A stretch of DNA of 64,000 bases, taken from positions 186,001 through 250,000 of the forward strand of contig DASSHG010000009.1 in NCBI GenBank assembly GCA_035692985.1, written 5' to 3'. This DNA is from JARIHC01 sp035692985. Lineage in GTDB: Bacteria; Patescibacteriota; Saccharimonadia; Saccharimonadales; UBA4665. Shown here in pieces: positions 58,889 through 64,000 of this stretch. The translations under genes were made by a program, and so were the position numbers. Below the pieces are notes generated by a model. The model did no database searches. It was given only the letters and a program-made list of their open reading frames with translations, and was not told the DNA's origin. The first letter of the stretch is position 1. Each line of letters begins with the position of its first letter.

Positions 58889-60715
58889 ATGAACGTATTA
58901 TCCGCCGCCAGCGAGCAGCAAATCCAAGATGTTTTGGTGGATAGCGGCATGCTCGAGGCCGGCAAACTGGCCGAGGCCAAAAAAGCCGCCAAAGCCAAGA
59001 AACTACCGCTGTTCGGCTACCTGGTAAAAAATAATTACATCAGCGACGAGCAGCTGACTAAAGCTAACGCCACGGTTACCGATATGCCGTACGTCAACCT
59101 GACCAGTGCCCGGATCGATCCCAAAATCCTCAAACTGCTGCCGCAGGATATCGCCGAGCGCTACATGGCGGTGCCGCTGGGTGAAATGCAGCACCGGCTG
59201 GTCGTGGCCATGCTGGACGCCGACAACGTGCAGGCCGTCGACTACCTGAGCAACCGTATTGGCCGCCCGCTAAAAGTTTACGTAGCCAGCGAATCCGGTA
59301 TCCGCCAGGTTTTGCGGCAATACGAGGCGCGGCTGGATACCCAGATGGAATCGGTCCTCAAGCAGGGAGCGGCCGAAGCCGAGGCCGAGGTAGCTGATGC
59401 CGCCAAAGGTAGCCAAAAAGATACCCTGGCGACGTTTAACCGCGACAGCAACGCTGTTAAGACCATTGTCCAGGACTCACCGATCAGCAAGGCGTTATCG
59501 GCGATTTTGGAGTTTGCCGCCCGCAACCGGGCCAGCGACGTCCACATCGAGCCGCTCGAAAAGGAACTCAAGGTGCGTACCCGGATTGACGGCGTGCTGC
59601 GGGAGATCATGCGCTTGCCTAAAAACACCGAACCAGCCCTGATTTCGCGCGTCAAAATCCTGGCCAACCTGAAAATTGACGAGCATCGTATCCCGCAGGA
59701 TGGCGGATTTACGGTGATTGTCGATAAAAAACCGATTGACCTGCGTATTGCTATTTCGCCGACCGTCTGGGGTGAGCAGGTGGTTATCCGCTTGCTGGAT
59801 AAGACCGGTACCTCGCTCAAGCTGGAGGATATGGGCTACACCGGCCGGGCGCTGCGCCTGATCCGCAAAGCCCTGCTGCAGCCGAACGGCATGATCCTGA
59901 CTAGCGGCCCGACCGGCTCCGGCAAATCAACCTCGATGTATGCCCTGATCCAGGAGATCAAAAAAGACGCCATTAACATCGTAACTTTAGAAGATCCGGT
60001 TGAATACAAAATCGAGGGCATTAACCAAATCCAGGTTAATCCGGCGGTCGGCCTGACTTTCGCCAACGGCTTGCGCAGCGTTTTGCGCCAGGATCCCGAC
60101 GTGGTGATGGTTGGCGAGATCCGCGACAAAGAAACGGCCCAGCTGGCCGTCCAGGCCTCGCTGACCGGCCACTTGGTATTCAGCACGCTGCATACCAACA
60201 GCGCGGCCGGCATCCTGCCGCGCTTGCTCGATATGGGTATCGAGCCGTTCCTGATAGCCAGCACCGTCCACACCGTTATTGGCCAGCGCCTGATCCGGCG
60301 GGTACCCGAAGTAGGCCGCCAAACTTATCAATCTTCAGCCGTCGAAACCAAAGCTATCCAAGACGCTATCGGCAATATATTGCCGGCCAGCGCCGGCCAG
60401 ATGCCGGCTGTCGCCCAGGACCTTGGTTATAAAAGCTTGCCCTTAAAGAGCCAAACCGCTTATACTTTAGTTAAGGGCACTGATAGCCCGGATACCCCCG
60501 GCGGTTACCGCGGCCGCATGGGATTATATGAAGTATTCGAGGTAACAGAGGCCATCCAGGCATTAACTATGAAACGAGCTACCAGCACCGAAATCGAAAA
60601 AGCCGCCCAAGCCGAAGGTATGATTAACATGCGCCAGGACGGCTACCTGAAAGCGCTGGACTCCAAGACCACTATAGAAGAGGTTAACCGCGTGGCGGCC
60701 GAGGACATAACATGA
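58889..60715 (+). CDS. pilB: type IV pilus assembly ATPase PilB without tetracysteine
   Basis: 608 aa. N-terminal MshEN-type domain (about 10-150), N2 domain, then the motor with Walker A G-P-T-G-S-G-K-S-T (about 345), Asp box and Walker B (D-P-D-V-V-M-V-G-E-I-R-D), and His box. It drives pilus extension. The zinc-binding C-x-x-C...C-x-x-C of GspE/PilB ATPases is gone: L-I-R-R-V-P-E-V-G (near 468) and K-G-T-D-S-P-D-T-P-G-G-Y-R-G-R (near 530) hold no Cys. SD is AGGAG upstream. Confidence 0.95.
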   Translation: MNVLSAASEQQIQDVLVDSGMLEAGKLAEAKKAAKAKKLPLFGYLVKNNYISDEQLTKANATVTDMPYVNLTSARIDPKILKLLPQDIAERYMAVPLGEMQHRLVVAMLDADNVQAVDYLSNRIGRPLKVYVASESGIRQVLRQYEARLDTQMESVLKQGAAEAEAEVADAAKGSQKDTLATFNRDSNAVKTIVQDSPISKALSAILEFAARNRASDVHIEPLEKELKVRTRIDGVLREIMRLPKNTEPALISRVKILANLKIDEHRIPQDGGFTVIVDKKPIDLRIAISPTVWGEQVVIRLLDKTGTSLKLEDMGYTGRALRLIRKALLQPNGMILTSGPTGSGKSTSMYALIQEIKKDAINIVTLEDPVEYKIEGINQIQVNPAVGLTFANGLRSVLRQDPDVVMVGEIRDKETAQLAVQASLTGHLVFSTLHTNSAAGILPRLLDMGIEPFLIASTVHTVIGQRLIRRVPEVGRQTYQSSAVETKAIQDAIGNILPASAGQMPAVAQDLGYKSLPLKSQTAYTLVKGTDSPDTPGGYRGRMGLYEVFEVTEAIQALTMKRATSTEIEKAAQAEGMINMRQDGYLKALDSKTTIEEVNRVAAEDIT

Positions 60716-60761
60716 AGAATCTAGTGAACCGCACGACAAACAGTAAAGGGAAGGTGGGAAA

Positions 60762-61829
60762 ATGGCCGGGCAGCCGAGGATAGAAGTCTTACTGGACGAA
60801 GTAATTAAGAAAAAGGGCTCCGATTTGCATATCCAGGTCGGTTTGCCGCCAATGCTGCGCGTCGACGGCTCCCTGGTAGCGGTAACCGGTGCCGATATAT
60901 TGGACGAAGAGGCGGTAGAGACCCTGGTATTCGCCATTTTGGACGAAGACCAAAAGCAGATCTTGCTCAAAGATAAAGAGTTTGACTTCAGTTTCGCTTA
61001 CGGCGATCTGGGGCGTTTCCGCGTTAACGCCTTCCACGAACGCGGCAACATGGCGGCCGCGCTGCGCCTGATCCCGAACGAAATCCCGTCAATCGAGCAG
61101 CTCGGCTTGCCGCAAATCGTCAACAAATTCGCCGATTATCCGCGCGGCCTGGTGCTGGTGACCGGCCCGACCGGCTCCGGCAAATCAACCACGTTAGCCT
61201 CGCTGGTCAAGAAGATCAACGAAGAAAAAGCCGTCCATATCATTACCATTGAAGACCCCATCGAGTACACCCACAAATCGCAAAAATCAGTGGTTGTCCA
61301 GCGGGAAGTGCACTACGATACCTACTCGTTTAGCGCCGCGCTGCGCTCAGCTTTGCGCGAAGATCCGGACGTCGTGCTGGTTGGTGAGATGCGCGACCTG
61401 GAGACTATCGCCAGCGCTATTACCATCGCCGAAACCGGCCACTTGGTGTTCGCCACGCTGCACACCAACAGCGCTTCCCAAAGTATCGATCGCATGATTG
61501 ATGTCTTTCCGCCGCACCAGCAGCCGCAAATCCGCGCCCAGCTGTCCAATATCTTGATGTCGATCACTTCGCAGCGGCTGATCCCGTCGATTGGTGGTGG
61601 ACGTGTGGCGGCGGCTGAGATCCTGGTAGCCACGCCGGCGGTCCGCAACATCATCCGCGAGGGTAAAAGCCACCAGCTGGAAGCCGTTATCCAAACTGGT
61701 GCCGAGTTCGGCATGCAGTCTATGGACAAAACACTGGTCAACTTAATCCATGCCGGCACAATCACCTATGATGAGGCCCGCAATTTCGCCGTCGACCTTG
61801 ATGAACTGGACAGGTTAATGAGGAATTAA
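60762..61829 (+). CDS. pilT: type IV pilus retraction ATPase PilT
   Basis: 355 aa, normal length. PAS-like N-terminal domain, Walker A G-P-T-G-S-G-K-S-T-T (about 135), Walker B-type D-P-D-V-V-L-V-G-E-M-R-D, and the PilT-specific A-V-R-N-I-I-R-E motif near residue 290, needed for retraction. Gives twitching motility and possibly DNA uptake. GGAAGG precedes the ATG after a 46-nt gap from pilB. Confidence 0.96.
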   Translation: MAGQPRIEVLLDEVIKKKGSDLHIQVGLPPMLRVDGSLVAVTGADILDEEAVETLVFAILDEDQKQILLKDKEFDFSFAYGDLGRFRVNAFHERGNMAAALRLIPNEIPSIEQLGLPQIVNKFADYPRGLVLVTGPTGSGKSTTLASLVKKINEEKAVHIITIEDPIEYTHKSQKSVVVQREVHYDTYSFSAALRSALREDPDVVLVGEMRDLETIASAITIAETGHLVFATLHTNSASQSIDRMIDVFPPHQQPQIRAQLSNILMSITSQRLIPSIGGGRVAAAEILVATPAVRNIIREGKSHQLEAVIQTGAEFGMQSMDKTLVNLIHAGTITYDEARNFAVDLDELDRLMRN

Positions 61830-61848
61830 TGAGACGGGAACTCCGCCG

Positions 61849-63066
61849 ATGATAAATTTCACCTACGAAGCCAAAAACGCCAAAACCGGTAAAAAAGTCA
61901 AAGCCCGCGTCCAGGCCGATAGCGAACAGGCAGCCTCCAAGCTCATCCGCGAGCAGGGACTAACACCCCTCAGCATCAAGGCCGACCGCGGCGAGGGGCA
62001 TTTCCGCTGGCACCGCATCCGCACCAAGGATAAAGTGCTCTTTAGCCGCCAGCTGTCCACGTTGATTAACGCCGGCCTGCCGCTGGTCCAAAGCCTGCGC
62101 AGCGTTTCCCAGCAAACCACCAACAAGGCCTTCCAGGTTGTTATCAACCAGGTTATTACCGATGTAGAGGGCGGCATTTCTTTCAGCGCCGCGCTGGCCA
62201 AGCACCCGACAGTTTTCAATAGGGTGTTCGTTAACTTGGTGGCGGCTGCCGAAGCTTCCGGCACGCTGGACAAAGGCCTGGAGCGGTTGGCCAACCAACA
62301 GGAAAAGGACGCCGACATTATTAGCAAAGTCCGCGGCGCCATGATTTATCCCGGCATTGTGCTGGCGGTGATGATCGTGGTGGTGATCTTCATGGTGGTA
62401 AAGGTCTTGCCGCAAGTGCAGAGTATTTACAAGGGCTTGCCGGGCGTTTCGCTGCCGCTGCCGACCCGCGCGTTACTTGGCGTTTCCTATATAATCACCC
62501 ATTTCTGGTGGCTGGTGATACTGCTTATAGTGGCGATTATCTTCCTGGGCTCGCGCTGGGCTCGCACCATTGGCGGCCGCTCGGCTATCGATAAATTCAA
62601 GATGAAGGCCTGGCCGGTCGGCCCGCTGTTTATGAAGATGTACATGGCGCGTTTCGCCCGCACCGGCACCACGTTGGTAGCTGCCGGCGTACCGCTGATC
62701 CAAATGCTGGAAATTACCGCCGAGGCTGTCAATAACGTGCATGTGGCGGCTTCTATCCGGCGGGCGATCGACAAGGTCAAGGGCGGCAAATCATTGTCCG
62801 AATCCATCGAACACGATCCCAACTTCCTGGAGTTGGTGCCCAACATGCTGCATATCGGCGAGCAATCTGGCGCTATGGAGACTATGCTGTCCAAAGTCGC
62901 CGATTACTATGAAAAAGAGGTCGATAATGAGATCAAGACCATCAACACCATCATCGAGCCGGTCATGATGGTAATCATGGGCCTGATCGCCATCACTATC
63001 GTGGCGGCCGTGCTGCTGCCGATTTACGGCCTGGTCAACCAATCCGGTTTCACGAATAACATCTAA
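61849..63066 (+). CDS. pilC: type IV pilus inner-membrane platform protein PilC
   Basis: 405 aa. Two T2SSF domains (about 65-190 and 270-390), each with the A-R/S-x-x-x-T/S-L-x-x-A-G-(L/V)-P-L motif, three membrane helices, and the usual N-terminal F-x-Y-x-A-K-x start. It is the membrane platform turned by PilB/PilT. Overlaps the first prepilin as TAATG. Confidence 0.95.
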   Translation: MINFTYEAKNAKTGKKVKARVQADSEQAASKLIREQGLTPLSIKADRGEGHFRWHRIRTKDKVLFSRQLSTLINAGLPLVQSLRSVSQQTTNKAFQVVINQVITDVEGGISFSAALAKHPTVFNRVFVNLVAAAEASGTLDKGLERLANQQEKDADIISKVRGAMIYPGIVLAVMIVVVIFMVVKVLPQVQSIYKGLPGVSLPLPTRALLGVSYIITHFWWLVILLIVAIIFLGSRWARTIGGRSAIDKFKMKAWPVGPLFMKMYMARFARTGTTLVAAGVPLIQMLEITAEAVNNVHVAASIRRAIDKVKGGKSLSESIEHDPNFLELVPNMLHIGEQSGAMETMLSKVADYYEKEVDNEIKTINTIIEPVMMVIMGLIAITIVAAVLLPIYGLVNQSGFTNNI

Positions 63067-63569
63067 TGAGAAGCCCTAGTTTACGCAGTCAGTCCGGTTT
63101 CACTATTGTCGAAACCATAATTGTGCTAGCTATTGCCGGCATAATCCTGCTTATTGTGCTGCTGGCTATTCCAGTCTTGAAACGTAATAGTACCAACAAT
63201 CAACGCACCCAGGACGTGCAAACGGTTTTACAGGCCGTATCAACTTATGAATTGAACCACTCTGGTACTATTCCCAATACAGTCAACTTACATAATTTTC
63301 TAAACACTTACGAGAAAAACAAATTGACATACTATGATCTAAACAATCGGAATAGCATAAGAGTTTCTACTCCTAATGCCACTGACACCCTTCAAACATA
63401 TCCACCCGTAACGACGCCAATTACCTTGGACAACATGCTGGTTAATAACCATGCTAAATGTGTTCCGGGCGGTACTGCTACTAACCAAGGGGCAGGCTAT
63501 AGTGACGTAGTAGCCCTATATGCCATTGAAACCGCAAGCGGGTCAGTGCCTCACTGCCAACAGTTATAG
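63066..63569 (+). CDS. type IV prepilin-like protein
   Basis: 167 aa. Class III signal: short basic leader ending S-G, cleaved before F-T-I-V-E with Glu5, then a hydrophobic helix of about 22 residues ending in A-I-P. The C-terminal domain has two Cys (C-V-P and C-Q-Q near the end), which could close a D-region loop. No prepilin peptidase gene is in the window. Confidence 0.92.
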   Translation: MRSPSLRSQSGFTIVETIIVLAIAGIILLIVLLAIPVLKRNSTNNQRTQDVQTVLQAVSTYELNHSGTIPNTVNLHNFLNTYEKNKLTYYDLNNRNSIRVSTPNATDTLQTYPPVTTPITLDNMLVNNHAKCVPGGTATNQGAGYSDVVALYAIETASGSVPHCQQL

Positions 63570-63598
63570 GATCTCTGTGGATAAGTTCCTAAACTGGC

Positions 63599-63627
63599 TT
63601 GCATTTTGCCCGCTAACAGATTATCAT
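63599..63627 (+). promoter_or_regulatory. promoter before the second pilin gene
   Basis: TTGCAT (63599-63604), 17-bp spacer and TATCAT (63622-63627). It gives the second pilin its own transcript, as expected for a major pilin. TTGCA...TGCCC here is complementary to GGGCA...TGCAA just before the pilin ATG, so read-through mRNA could fold over the start. Confidence 0.5.
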
Positions 63628-63670
63628 CAAACCATAAGCAACAACACTTAAATTGCAAAGGGCACCTGCA

Positions 63671-64000
63671 ATGATTAGCAAACTACAAAAACGCAACAAT
63701 GAAGGGTTCACTATTATCGAAGTCATGATCGTGCTGGCTATCGCCGCGCTGATCCTTTTAATTGTCCTGCTGGCTGTTCCGGCGCTACAGCGGAACTCTA
63801 GGAACACGACTATCAAGAATGATGCTAGCTCGGTGGCAGGTGGAATTAACACCTCGGAGTCAGATAATAATGGCACAACTCCGACCAACGTAACGGGTAC
63901 CGGTACCGTAACTATCACTAACACCGCCCCCTCCACAATTAGAGTAAACGGCGGCACTGCTGTAACTTTCTTAGCATCTACCTCTGGGGCACCAACTGCG
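63671..64000 (+). CDS. type IV prepilin-like protein, 3' end outside window
   Basis: 110 codons are visible, with no stop before the window end. Leader M-I-S-K-L-Q-K-R-N-N-E-G, cleavage before F-T-I-I-E (Glu5), and hydrophobic helix ending A-V-P. The visible C-terminal part is Thr/Asn/Gly-rich without Cys so far. Its separate promoter and simple composition make it a candidate major pilin, with the 63066 gene as a minor pilin or the reverse. AAAGGG lies about 10 nt upstream. Confidence 0.88.
   Translation, partial: MISKLQKRNNEGFTIIEVMIVLAIAALILLIVLLAVPALQRNSRNTTIKNDASSVAGGINTSESDNNGTTPTNVTGTGTVTITNTAPSTIRVNGGTAVTFLASTSGAPTA

Noticed and set aside
1..64000. Recoded stop codons
   Set aside because: TGA, TAA and TAG all end convincing genes; none is read through inside a conserved protein.
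1..64000. CRISPR arrays, insertion sequences, prophage, tRNA genes
   Set aside because: No regularly spaced direct repeats, transposase or phage genes, or tRNA T-arm patterns in the intergenic stretches.

Overview
The window looks like a compact, reduced genome of the Candidate Phyla Radiation, most likely Saccharibacteria (TM7). This is inferred from gene content and layout, not from a marker tree. Pointers are very tight gene packing, many small membrane proteins of unknown function, a sortase with a tiny LPxTG substrate, RNase J, a type IV pilus operon, and start codons that often sit 6-9 nt after a -10 box, as expected for leaderless mRNAs. The genetic code is standard: TGA ends many genes. 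I see no tRNA or rRNA gene, CRISPR array, insertion sequence or prophage.

Layout. 1-5.5 kb: 3' part of argS, mscL, a frameshifted pyrB, msrB, an HxlR regulator, DUF3800 and oligoribonuclease. 5.5-11.3 kb: cell-surface block with a GT2 glycosyltransferase, sortase, an LPNTG microprotein behind an attenuator-like leader, and a large polysaccharide deacetylase. 11.3-17.3 kb: MFS exporter, dnaG-rpoD and two P-loop kinases. 18-27 kb: a PgeF-like protein with an M15 peptidase, polA, a MazG-like protein, mutM-holA and rpsT. 27-36 kb: a DHH-like protein, truB, rpsO-pnp, a family 4 uracil-DNA glycosylase and rnj. 36-44.4 kb: ftsK, rpsF-ssb-rpsR, efp, tlyA-like, a Crp/Fnr regulator with a candidate operator, and ychF. 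44.44-45.29 kb: 849 bp without a credible protein gene, carrying a good promoter and a strongly folded RNA closed by a perfect 14-bp helix. 45.3-51.2 kb: MMPL and MFS exporters, a small secreted protein and a second NodB deacetylase. 51.3-64 kb: a giant membrane-anchored surface protein, then pilM-N-O-(P-like)-B-T-C and two prepilins, the second cut by the window end.

How it fits together. Surface genes (sortase, LPNTG protein, deacetylases, GT2, giant surface protein, type IV pili) suggest an envelope built for attachment to and interaction with another cell. The information-processing genes are ordinary, except that three proteins from unrelated families have lost their metal-binding cysteine or histidine sites: DnaG (zinc), family 4 UDG (Fe-S) and PilB (zinc). 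MutM and MsrB keep theirs. Ten of eleven convergent gene pairs lie between a 17-bp overlap and a 2-bp gap, leaving no room for ordinary terminators.

The best candidates for something undescribed are the large structured RNA at 44.5-45.25 kb, the leaderless promoter architecture, the LPNTG microprotein with its attenuator, and the metal-site losses.
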